A stretch of 64,000 nt of DNA. It comes from Malurus cyaneus samueli (lineage: Eukaryota > Chordata > Aves > Passeriformes > Maluridae). Shown here piece by piece: positions 37,661-48,785 of the stretch (positions are counted from its first letter, which is position 1; every line of letters starts with the position of its first letter). A model generated the notes under the pieces. That model was not told the DNA's origin and did no database searches. It saw nothing but the letters and a program-made list of their open reading frames with translations. The DNA is taken from the NCBI GenBank assembly GCA_009741485.1, contig CM019218.1:47092766-47156765 (forward strand). Direction: 5' to 3'. Made by a program: the position numbers and the translations under genes.

Positions 37661-40040
37661 GTAAGCAAACATTATATGAACCACTTCGTCTTCACACAAA
37701 AATGCCTCAATACAAGCAAAGCATTCCTGGGACTGAGTGCTGAGAAAGGGTGGCCCAGATAAAGGATCAGTTTGAAAATTTCAGTAGTTTTCCCTTGTCT
37801 AGCCCACACAGTAACAAACTAGTAACTGCTGAGTGCTTTATGAAGTGTCTGTTCTCCATCTCCTGGAAACAGTACTGTGTTTCTATCTCAAAGAGAATTC
37901 AGTGAGATCAAAACCCACCCATTATGGTCAGGATTGGGGTGCATTGCTAGAAAAAATTGTGGGGATTTCTGTTCCATTGCCAGAAGATGTAATGACTTAG
38001 GTGAAATGTACCTGTCAGAAGTTTTATACCTTTGCAACAGAGGGGACTGACAATTTTTTCTCACTTATCTTGAAAATAGAATATGATTTCCCAACCAGAA
38101 ACATTCCGTTTTTCCTGTTGTTTTCTGGTCAAGAACAGGATGCTCATGGAAAAAACCCAGCTGGAATGTGACATCTTTTGATGATCAGTTTTTAACCATA
38201 CATATGAAAGAATCCGGAAGGGAAGGGAGAACATAGAGAGGCTGGGAAAAGGGAACACACAAGGTTTAAGCCTAGTGAGGAAAAATGGGCTTTTCCAGTT
38301 TGCAGACAATTTCCTGAGATTTCATTTGGAAAGCCATTTGCCACAGAACTAACAAAGGAAAGTATTTGAACATTGATACCAAGAAAGCTGCAAAGAACAG
38401 ACTTCAGCTAATTCAAAGGGGCAGTCAGACCTACTACTCAGGCATTGAGAATTCTCCTGTGTGATGGTAGAAGTGGTCAGCAAGGAATCAGTAATTTCTG
38501 ACTCCTCCAGTGCAATCCCTGCAGAATATCCTGGGCTAAAACCACATTGATAACAAATCACAGGCTTTATAGTCATGTAAAGGGAAAAGAGCTGCACAGC
38601 AAACACCTGCACAAACAATTTTTTGATGAAAGGATGAAAAGATGAGAATTAAGCCATTGTTACTAAGTAGTAGCTGAGAATCCAGCTGAGGTTTTTGTTG
38701 TTGTCAAAAGAAATGACAAAATTTCACTTAAAATACAGATAGGAAGTATCCAGAAACCAATAAAAATTATCAATATGCTTTCTATACCATAAAGCCAAAA
38801 GGTATGATAATAATATGAAACATGGCTGTTTTCTGATTACAGAAAATTTTCCTGGAGCTGCACAGAATATTTCTCTCTCTTTAAAGCAAAGAACCCCATC
38901 ACACTCCATTATTAGACTTTTTTATCAGCAAATAAGAGAGTGTTTCTTTAAATCATTTATTCATTTATACCTACACAGTGTGATCACTGAGAGATTTAGA
39001 TTTTCTCCACTTCTATTCAGAGTTACAGATAAAAGCTGATAAATACATACAGCTTAGTACAGAGAGGCAAAAGTAATGTAATTTGTAATGGTGTTGAGGA
39101 TGGTTAGAACATCAAAATATCCCAATGAATTTTGGGAATTGGGATTAAAATCTGCAGATTTGAAGCATGCATTAAGATTTCAAGGTAGGACTTTTCAAGA
39201 AATTGAAAGCCAAATTGATAAACAGGAAAATGGTTAATGAAACATTCAATTTTTTTTTTTTTTATAAAATCAAAAACTGAATGGACCATCACAAAGTGCT
39301 GACACCATCCCCTGTCTCCTCAAGATATAGGCTGGATTCTGAAACAATCTCTTCATATTGCTGAGCAGTTTCTCACAGGAGTGATTTCACTAAGTTGGTG
39401 TAATTTACTTGGATGAAGGGCTCTACAGTGAACATAAAGTATTCACAAACTGACTCTAAAATAGACCAGCAGAAACCCCAAATTACTTTAAGACAAATTC
39501 TATATGAATCTGAGCTGTGGCAAGAAATCCTGGACCTCTAGATTTTATATTACAGAAGGTTTTTTCCTAAGGCTTCTTTCTTATTGTGTGAAGCAAAGAG
39601 ATTTGGTAGTAGGAGAAAACATTCTAAATTCATAAATAAAAATATCATTAATTTATGCTCTATATGCTGTACGGGTATTAATGAAATTAGTTGGTACTGC
39701 TTTAAATTAAAATTACATAATATTAATCCCACTATATTTCTTCTGTGGTATTTTTCTGAATGAGTACAGTTAATCATGTAAAATCTTTCTCTCTACACAA
39801 GCACATGCTACAGCAGGAAACAAAATTTGAGTCAGAGTGATATTCATTCTAGCAGAAAACTCCACCGTCTTCCTCCCTGGATTCTCCAGGATTTATTTTC
39901 CTGACAGGTCTCCACAAAAAAAAAAAAGCAGGTGCCTTTCTATGGTCGCTCCTCCAAAGTTACTTCAAGAAGCACAAATTATGTAACTCCTGGCAGCACT
40001 ACATTTCCTGGATTTTTGAAAGGATAACATGAATTAAGTT
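37661..40040. other. Noncoding stretch, nothing identified
   Basis: AT-rich, with a T14 run at 39250-39263. Frames are short and not recognisable. Confidence 0.55.
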
Positions 40041-40068
40041 TTTGCTGTGTTTTTTTCCTGTTTCACAG

Positions 40069-40540
40069 AGCTGGAGTAGACAGTCTAAGCATATGGGAGG
40101 TGGGATGTGAAGATGGACACAGAGGCATCCAGCACCCTCCTATGCGCACAGTGTTAGCCCAAAATACAGACTGGACTCCATTCCTATCCCTACCACTGAC
40201 TTCCTGAGCTACTGCACTTCCTCCTCATTTTCTAAGTTGCTTGAGGCACATTTTCTAAGTTGTTTGTGTCCACAAAGCACTTAGCACAGCAGAAACCCAG
40301 CCACCACCGAGATGTGAGTGCAGCTGGAATGTTAACGCTGAAAAGAGGAACAGACCACGGAGGCAAAATGATTGGGCAGCAAAACCAGCCAAGCCTGTGC
40401 TCACCAATAAAGGAGGGGTCTCCCCTGCTCGTGGAGGCAGGCAGGCTCAGAGGCTGTGTACACTTCTCAGAATCAAACAGCAAACTACTTTGAAGTTTTT
40501 TCTTTCCCATGAGTGCAAGAAATAAAGGAGTGGTACATTT
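40069..40540 (+). other. GC-richer segment after a strong acceptor; possible terminal exon
   Basis: The tract gctgtgtttttttcctgtttcacag is one of the strongest acceptors in the window. The roughly 450 bases after it are GC-richer than their surroundings and end near an AATAAA at 40521-40526. This layout would suit the last exon of a lncRNA or a 3' UTR. The frames inside are under 100 codons on both strands and are not recognisable. No upstream exon was identified that would splice to it. Confidence 0.2.
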
Positions 40541-40883
40541 ACAAAGCGAGTAAATCTTAAAAGAGAAACTTCTGTTATTCCTTCATTATTAGAATTAACC
40601 TCCTCTGTTTAAACTTATTAATGAAGTGCATAAAATTGGTTGTCATGAATTTTCCTCCCTTCGGCACCCCAGACGCATTGATCTCAGATTCATTCCAAAA
40701 TATTGCTGACCAAAATAGGAGCTCAAACTAAATCATTGATTAAGAAATATGCACTTAGAAGAATAGCAAATAGTGCATATACCAGAGTCTCTGAGATCAG
40801 AATAGCTGTAGCCAGTATTTTTCTCTGACAACAAAAATTGGTTTTGCCCTTGAAGTTGCAATTTTTCTTCAGTCTGTCCATAC

Positions 40884-41372
40884 TCACACAATGGTTGGTG
40901 TTGGAAGGGATCTCTGGAGCCCAACTAGAGTGGACCCACTCAGGACTGTATCCATTTTTTTTTTTTTTTTAATATCTGCAAAGACGGGACAGACTCCATA
41001 AAGTTTCTGGGAAACCTAGATCAGTATTCAGAGACCCTCACAGCAGAAAAAAAAGAGTCTCCTGCTGTTCACATGAAATCTACCATTTTTTAGTTTGTGC
41101 CCATTACCTCTTGGCCTGCCACTGGGCTCTGCTGAAAAGAACAGAAGCTGTCTATGCCTTCTTTATAACTTCAGGTATTCATATACATTGACAAGTGTAT
41201 AAAACTTCTCAAAATATGTATAATTTATATTATACACCAGCCCTCCCTTCTCTAGGCCACACAATCCCAGCTCTCTCAGCTCTTTCACCTTGGCTGACCT
41301 GCTGGCAACATTCCTCCCAATGCATCCCAGGTTACCATTGAGCAGAAGGCACATTGCTAACTCCAACAGGAC
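40884..41372 (-). mobile_element. CR1 LINE remnant, 3' part, with internal deletion
   Basis: Read on the plus strand, the order of phrases is that of a reversed CR1 3' end: ggttggtgttggaaggga, then agtttgtgcccattacctct, ggcctgccactgggctctgc, ttcaggtattcatatacatt, cccagctctctcagc and finally gacctgctggcaacattcct. On the minus strand it still encodes NGNLGCIGRNVASRS followed by KELRELGLCGLEKG and VYEYLK, which follow the CR1 ORF2 C-terminus in order. Compared with the family, the roughly 200 bases between the RNVASRS and KELRELG parts are missing. A T16 run (40955-40970) interrupts the 3' UTR part. The right edge is uncertain. The copy is dead. Confidence 0.88.
40955..40970. repeat. T16 homopolymer inside CR1
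   Basis: Sixteen T within the reversed CR1 3' region, where the family has none that I recall, so it probably expanded after insertion. Confidence 0.9.
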
Positions 41373-44300
41373 CAGTGTGGATTAGTCTGCTCATTCCTGA
41401 GCTTGTGGTGCCATTCATGGTCATTTGTCTTGCCTTGTTTCCTTTGCTGAGTGTAAAATCTACCATGAGCTTGATTTACCCTCATACCCTCTCCCACTTT
41501 TTTTTAGGTCAAAATTTCATTTACATGGAAGTTTTATACCTTCATGTATCAAAAGCAACCACAACGCCACACTAGAGATGAGGGCAGCCATAAATCTACA
41601 AAAGTACTTAGAACATGAAAGCATATTCTATATATAAGATATAAATAAACAAATAAAGTATTATACCATATTATATATTATATAAATGTGACTGGACAGG
41701 AATGAATATTTTGGATAAGGTTCCTTGTGATTAGGTATCTTATATAATGACTGCCATCACTGCACAGCAGAAGCAAAAAATTAGGAGGAGTAATCCTTCC
41801 ATTAATTTTTGCTGCACAAAATTAAAGTACTAAGTTGTAAAGAACTCCAAATTATAGAACACAATGCCTTAGTCACAGTCATACCAGTGGAAAAAAAAAA
41901 ACAAACAAAAAACATTATATTTTCTGATTGTTCATAGAAGATATGTTAATTCTGTCCTCAAACTCTGAAGCTTCTGGAACTGGTATCAACTTTCATCAAA
42001 CAATTTAAAGAAACAAATATTATATATCCCCTCACAAGCCAGACATGCCTCTTTGGCATATTGCCCCTGAGGATCAAAGCAAATGAAGCCCAGACCCATC
42101 TCATACGCTGAATTAAATAAAACTAAGGATAAAATTAATCAGCATTATAACATATGAATGTGCATGAAAATGAGAGAAGAGCTGATTGGACATTGCCTTC
42201 TCTGTTCTTTCATCCTGTGTAAACCAGGATCTTCTCAAAAAGAAGAAATACAGGATATATCACATAAAAATGGAAGTAACTGCTCCTCCAGGTTAAAGTG
42301 TAATTTGGCAAGAGCAACTAATTTTCCACACTTCTTATCTATCCTGAGGGAGAGAGGGATAATAGATTTTCTTTAAGTGCCCTCTCAGGTATTGTACTGA
42401 AGACTGAAATTACCACTGAGTCTTTAAAGTACCTACTTAATATCCTGAGAAATGAATCGACAGAGGGACGATAATAGAGAATTGTGTGTATATATCTACA
42501 CATACTTATTTTATATCTGGTCCATAACACTATCAAACCTCATGTAGAGCTGGTGGATGAGTTATGACCATTGGAGAAACAATGACACATGAGATCTTTT
42601 CAACTCCTAAGTCAGGCAGAATATACCTGAGGAGGACAACTGAAGGAATTCATGCACAGCAGCAGAATTTTATTTTTTCATTTTAAAAAATACATGCATT
42701 TTCTGCAAAAGACCAAACAAGTACAATGAGAACAGTTTATTTTTCATTGACTCTGCCTGAACTGGGAGTCTTCCATTTTGATAACATTATTCTGAATCAA
42801 AGATGTGCATAGAGAAAGTGTCTGGTTTCTTTTGATATACTGAGCACACCTGCCCATTCCAGTTCATTAGCAGAATTTTTCAACCCACCTGACACTTATA
42901 TTTTGAATCACAGCTTTGTGAAAATATGCTGATCAAATGGGTTGTAAATTCACAGGTTTCTCAATATTCTGAGATGTTTTCCTCAGGTATACTATCCCAG
43001 AAGGACTCTGCTTTAAGATGTCTTGGCATAAATGGAAGATCAAATTGCACTAGGCATGATGAGATGAAATAGCTCACACTCAGCTGGTCCATGTGTGCAG
43101 CAGCCAGGTTTCTCTCACTGGAAGTAGTTACTTAAACTTTAAATGAAGCCAACTTACTTTCTCTACAATAAAATAAACAGGAAATATGTAAAATTAACTC
43201 CAATGTGTGCACAAGTATTTAGAAAGCAAATTTAACCTAAAGAAGAGACATGCTGAAGATCTTATATTATGTTTCAAATAAAGCATTGTCTTTGTCTTTT
43301 TTTTAATCCCCAATTTAGAAATACACAGACTCATTAAAAATACCTAGGAGATGGAGATTCTGTATGTGTGAAGTGCTCTAATTTTAATGATTTTTACTCA
43401 TTTCTAGGATTTACTAGTTCAACTAGTATTCCTCTACAAACCTCTTCTCCAAATAAAAAAAAAAGTTAATGTCTGTTGGGTTAGACAGAAAAACAGGTGG
43501 CACAAATGGTTGGCACCCCATGGTGCCTCTCTGCTGTTCAAAACATTGCTCACACTAACATTTTAGAAAACTCAAGTGCACATGAATAGTGTCACAGGAG
43601 AATGGGATCACTCATCACTGATGGAATTTACTACTGACCTAGGAAAAGTTTTAATCAAGTGGCAATCTTGACTGAAGGCAACAAAGAGGAAAAAGAAAGA
43701 GACATTTCAGACTTCTGCAAGTAGAACATTCGTAAATGGCAGGTACTGGTGGAAAAAGGAGCGCTGGTAAAGGTGGCAAAGCAAGCCCCAAACAGGCAAC
43801 CCTAAAAACTGCAAGCTGGATAACCATGGTAACAAAATGGAGAAGTTTTGTGCGGTGTATTGACTCTGTCTGCCTCAAGATCATATGGAGGTGTTGAATT
43901 CCATTGCAGAAGTTCAGAGAAGGTTAATTCACTACACTTTTTGTGTCCTCAGCCTGACTAAACCACCACTTTAATCAAGAAGGGAGTCTTCATCTCTGTC
44001 TCCTGATGAGCTGGGTTTTGTGTGCTCCTCATATTCCTCAAAATGTTTCTCTCTGCTGCTGTTTTCCTTATCTGCTTTTTGTTTAACAAGCTAGAGAACA
44101 AATGCAAAGATACCCATGTTGTGACTAAAATTGCAAGCTTGGTTTTGCAGCAAACATACAAATGCTTGAGATTCAATTTCCTGAACCCTCTACAAACAAT
44201 TTCATGCCTCATTTTCCAGCTCTAAGTTGCTACAATGGATATCTTCACCAAAAAAAAAATGAAGTAAAGCTCTGGTGTTAAGTATTCATTATATACACTC

Positions 44301-46140
44301 TCCTTCTAAATTTCTTTGACCATCACAATGTTTCTTTGATGTCCCAGCATTTTTACATTTCAAAGACTACGATAACAATGTGATTTTAAGAAGTCTGGAG
44401 GGGAATAAAAACAGAATACACATCTGTAGTGTGCAGCTAAGCAATGCTTTCTCTAAGACAGTTTCAATCTTGTAGTTCAATTGACTTGGCTTAGTTTTGA
44501 TTAATGTTGGAAGGTGTTTTTGGTTTTGCCTTTTTAAATTGAGAAAACTATATCATGGAAATACGTGTTATTAACATTGTTAGCATTGTTCTTGTAAATC
44601 AACAATTGCCTTTTTATTTATTTTTTATTTTAAATCACTGGAACGATGACACTATGAAGCACTTCTTTCACTTCTCTTTGAATCCTCCACAAACACAATG
44701 ATTAAAAGGGCTCTTCTCACTCAAGGGAGCTTTCTTTTTACTATGCAATTCACAATTGGACTTCACACAGCTGGGCTGAAGACCCCAAGTAAAGAAGGAA
44801 ACTGGGAAATGGAAAGCTGTGGAAACTGATATTGCTCAAAGAAATACATATTTTGGCACTGTGTAGAAACCCACTTGCATACATTCAGGATTGTTGCATA
44901 TTGTCTGTTATGCTTAAAAATTAGCATCTCTAAAAATAGAGGTACTATTAATACTTGTTAATTGTCTGTGTTCATATGCAAGTCATTTGTGTGCCTGATT
45001 TCCATATAATGGTAGTGAAACAGTCAGAAAAAAAAAAGTCATAATAATTATTTCTATCATTTGTTGACACTTTGCTACCTGCTCATGCTACTTCTCCAGG
45101 TTTCCAACTCTGAAATCCGTAGTGAAGAAGAAAGAGTACAAAGTTTATGGAAGGTCATATAAAATGCATATATGCAGATATAGTGAGGAACGTGACTCTA
45201 CTGATAAGAGAAACTCTCTCTACAATTTATACCCAAAGATTCAGTGTATTTTACTTTCTCCACATTCGAGAAGTCCATAGAACCAAACTGAAGCAGTTCC
45301 ATGCCCGGAAACTGCAGAACAGGGTCCAACATTTTTAGAATATTTTGAGCCATACATAGATTTACTCCCTCACATCTTGAGAAGTCTGAGCTGAAGCCAT
45401 CTTGCTTTGTCTGCCAGAACTGTATCAGAACTGCTTCTTGTTGAAGCTTGTTCTTTTAAAACGCCTATTTCTATACCCTTGCAATTTTTTTAAAACAGTA
45501 ATTTCTTTCAGATTGTCATATTTCATCTTAGAAATTTTCAGTAAAATCTCTCAAATATGAGGGGTTTTTGCAGTATCCTGGGGGCAGGGGAGTGAGTGGG
45601 TGGCAGGTTGGAAAACAAATATCCCTCTCAGAAATTTGTGACCCTTTTCTGATAAATACTATATTAAATTATTAAGCCATCTCTTCCCAGACTACTAATG
45701 TAGTTCTCTGAAAAAGAAAAAAAACAACAAAACAAAACCACAAAAACCCTGAATCCCAACAAAAATCACTGCAGCCCAAACAATACATTTTTGCAGAAGG
45801 AATATAGTTTTAGGCTCTCCCTTTTAGCTCTCTCCTGCTCAGAGATAAATCAAATGCTAATCTTCTCTTACCCCTAATAACATACAATGCAACATTTTGA
45901 AAAAAAAAATGCAGAAAACCTTTCTAGACAAAATCACAGAGATGATTCCAAAATAAAAAAAAAAACAGGGACTGAAAATTTCTTCTGATTTCTGTGAGAA
46001 AAATGTGTGTGTGAGAGGGACAAAAACAATTAGCACTTATCAAGACCAGAATTCAGTTTTTATTATACAAATAGTTATATTTATTACTTGAGGGAACTTA
46101 AAATACACTTAAAACCACTTAAAGTAGTTAGAAGTAGGTT
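41373..46140. other. Noncoding AT-rich stretch, nothing identified
   Basis: No gene, named repeat or convincing exon. Open frames do not exceed about 85 codons. A/C-rich low-complexity patches occur near 45710-45760. Confidence 0.55.
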
Positions 46141-46143
46141 TCT

Positions 46144-46199
46144 GTTTTGGTTTGTTTTTTTGGTTTTTTTTTTTTTTGTTTGTTTTGTTTTTTTTTTTT
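46144..46199. repeat. T-rich GTTT tract
   Basis: T runs broken by single or paired G over 56 bases. Low complexity. No adjacent element is recognisable for which this would be a reversed tail. Confidence 0.9.
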
Positions 46200-48654
46200 A
46201 TGCTGAACGTATAAGAAAATAGCTAACAAAGTATGTGTAATTGGGGATTTTCAGCCTACAAGTCAGCATATGTCAACTGTTGCTTGATTTAAACATATGT
46301 TGGATTTAAGGGGTACTTGCCTTTAATGTCAGAAATTTTTTACATTTTGAGGAAGAAATCCAGAAGATAATCACCAGCATTAGAAGCGTTGATGGATAAA
46401 TACAATTTTAAAATTTTGATCATTTATTTGAGCTACAACTGTTTATTTGGATAACTTGTATCAGAAGAATGCATAAATTAGCAGAACATAATTTCTAGGC
46501 TTCTCTCTACATCTAATTCCTGTGTATTTCTAGGTGTATATTCCTCAGCTAGGTAGTTCTACCTGCCTGTATATTCAAAAACTTTTTATACAGTAATACA
46601 TCATCTGTCTTTAGCCTTCAATCCAAATAAGCACTTTAATAATAAATTAAAAGTTAAAAAGTCAGGGGAAATACACTGGAGATCAATGGAAGTTTTATCA
46701 TGACAAAACAAACTTAGAACAAAAACCCTGCAGAGTAAGTTTGTAACTCAAAACAATATACCAAGAGAATGGCTTATGTCAACAATGCTGTGTTTCAAAT
46801 GCAAATAATACCTCCTTAAAAACAGTTCCATGACAGTTCTCTAGAGGAGATTAAGTCCCTTTGAATGTTCACTTGTTTGTCCATAACCACCATTGTTAAG
46901 AACATGGGGACAATGTTGCACTCCTGGATTTCTGAACTCTGATGGAAAAGAAGAGGAATACAAGATAACAAATATGTGTCTATTTGTGGACTGGCTTGTG
47001 CCTAGTAATGAATTATACCTGATGAAAAGAACATTTCCCTCTTTTTTTTTTTTTTTTTTTTCCTGGACTATGAAATATTACCCATTGGGTTAAAAACTGC
47101 AGTTCCCATATTCTGTTACAGTAGAAATATGGACTCATTTGGTTCAAGCTGAGAGCTTTTCTTATTACTGTTATATGACTTTGTATAAAGGGTTTGTGAC
47201 CTGCCACAGCAATTACAAGATGAGAGAAGATGAGACAAGTCTCCACTCATTAAACTTCATTGTTTTCAAGCCTGGTGTGGCACTAGGTAAACATAAAGTA
47301 ATACAAAGCTGATTTGTTTGGCAGCAGGTTCCAGAAAAACGCAGGCATACTTGGAATGGATGCTAGGAATTAACCAATAGGAGAGATCCTGATTTCTTAG
47401 TTTGGTCATTATCCTCCCAATTAACAGTGGGCAACAGAGATTTATCAATTCACAGTATTTGGAAGCACAAAATTTACACTCCTTAAAAGCAACACCAAAC
47501 CAGTCTGGCTCCTAAGGGAGTTACAGTGTGAGCCCCTTTACTGTTGATCTCCAGGTTTCTCAAAGAAAGACCCAAACTCTCAAATTTGTACTTCAAATAC
47601 ATAAATTCCTACAGAAACAAATATAAAATATTGCCAGTCTCTACTCCGTGAAATAGCAGGTGATCAGTGGTAAACAAACACCATTGTTAAGTGGCATTCA
47701 CTGACCATTGTCTTTATGATGCATGCAAGCTGCATTTCCCACACACAGTTAAACACTGTTAGCTGATCTGCACCTGGCAAATGGTTCTGTTAAGAAATGG
47801 AAAATAAATAGCACAAACCTTAACAGTCTTATCCCAGATTTCTGACTCCTAAAGACCTCCTTCCCTGTCTCCTCCAAGAGGAACAAGTGGTGATAATGAT
47901 GATGATGTTCATTGCCTTAAAACAAGATCCCCTTTTAACCTCTCTCTGTCCTTATCATTCCATGTATCGACACTGTTAGCAGGTCCCTTCTGTATTATCT
48001 GATGCAAAAGTTTTCAGGAAACAAAGTCTGAAAAGTTGTGGATCCATCCTTTGGAGCCATGAGCAAGAGGACTGCATTGAGCAGGGCTGTCAGTGCTGAA
48101 ATACAGGTCAGAATTGTTGATGTATTCTCAGCCTAATTTGTGTGTTTCCTGCAGAACCCACTGATGTTTCCTTCTCCTGTGCTGAAAGAAATGGTCTGTT
48201 TGATACCAATAGATTAAAACCACAAACACTTAAAAAAAAAGTGTGCAGTATACTGGAAATATAAATTTGCTGACACAACACAGAGAATCCCTCTCAGTGG
48301 AGTTTAGATCATAACTTTATAAGTGCTTTCTTTCAAATATATGCAGACCCTCAAAAATGCAGGCTTATTTTCAGGAATTTAAAACTATTCTTCCAACTGC
48401 AAAAATTAAATTAATTTTTTCTCATTTTTTATTAATTTGTTCAACCTATGGTTGTTCTTTCTCATTTCACTTAGGCTCTTAGTACATAAACCCATTCTAA
48501 ATGTTTTCACAGCTGCTCAGAAGGTGTTGATTCTTAATGTCAACTCATTCACTCAACTTAACATAATCGTTGCCTTTTAATGAAACAGTTAACAGGAGAC
48601 TGACAACTATCATTTTACTGATGGGGTCCAATAGCTGGGAGAGGTGACAGTGGT
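46200..48654. other. Noncoding stretch, nothing identified
   Basis: Contains a T20 run at 47042-47061 and a short GAT array near 47890-47907. The sequence from about 48520 to the exon candidate is less repetitive than average and could be under constraint, but only an alignment would show it. Confidence 0.5.
47042..47061. repeat. T20 homopolymer
   Basis: Twenty consecutive T; simple repeat. Confidence 0.95.
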
Positions 48655-48666
48655 GTAATTACCAGG
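48655..48666 (+). repeat. 12-bp direct repeat, left copy (upstream of exon candidate)
   Basis: GTAATTACCAGG, ending 37 bases before the exon candidate at 48704. The identical 12-mer recurs at 48774-48785. Its place close to the branch-point region could let it bind a splicing factor; this is inference. Confidence 0.7.
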
Positions 48667-48703
48667 CCTGACACACTTTGTTCACTTTTTCCCACCTTTT
48701 TAG

Positions 48704-48769
48704 GCAGATGAGGCAGCACAGTGCAATGTCAACAATCGAAATGGAAATGCAGGCAGTGTGAAGACCCGG
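48704..48769 (+). CDS. Candidate coding cassette exon, 66 bp, gene unknown
   Basis: A good pyrimidine tract (cactttttcccacctttttag) ends at AG 48702-48703, and the consensus donor GTGAGT starts at 48770. The 66 bases between are a multiple of three. Only the phase-0 frame is open: it encodes 22 residues starting ADEAAQCNVNN and ending AGSVKTR. The other two frames carry TGA. A symmetric phase-0 exon of this size is typical of alternative cassettes in neuronal and other large vertebrate genes, because it can be skipped without changing the frame. The peptide is hydrophilic, asparagine-rich and has no domain I recognise; I cannot name the gene. A 12-bp direct repeat lies in both flanking introns. 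No partner exon is visible here, so if real the introns are tens of kilobases long. Confidence 0.4.
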
Positions 48770-48773
48770 GTGA

Positions 48774-48785
48774 GTAATTACCAGG
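48774..48785 (+). repeat. 12-bp direct repeat, right copy (overlaps donor region)
   Basis: GTAATTACCAGG starts at the fifth intron base, so its first two bases are part of the donor consensus. Identical to 48655-48666. Confidence 0.7.
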
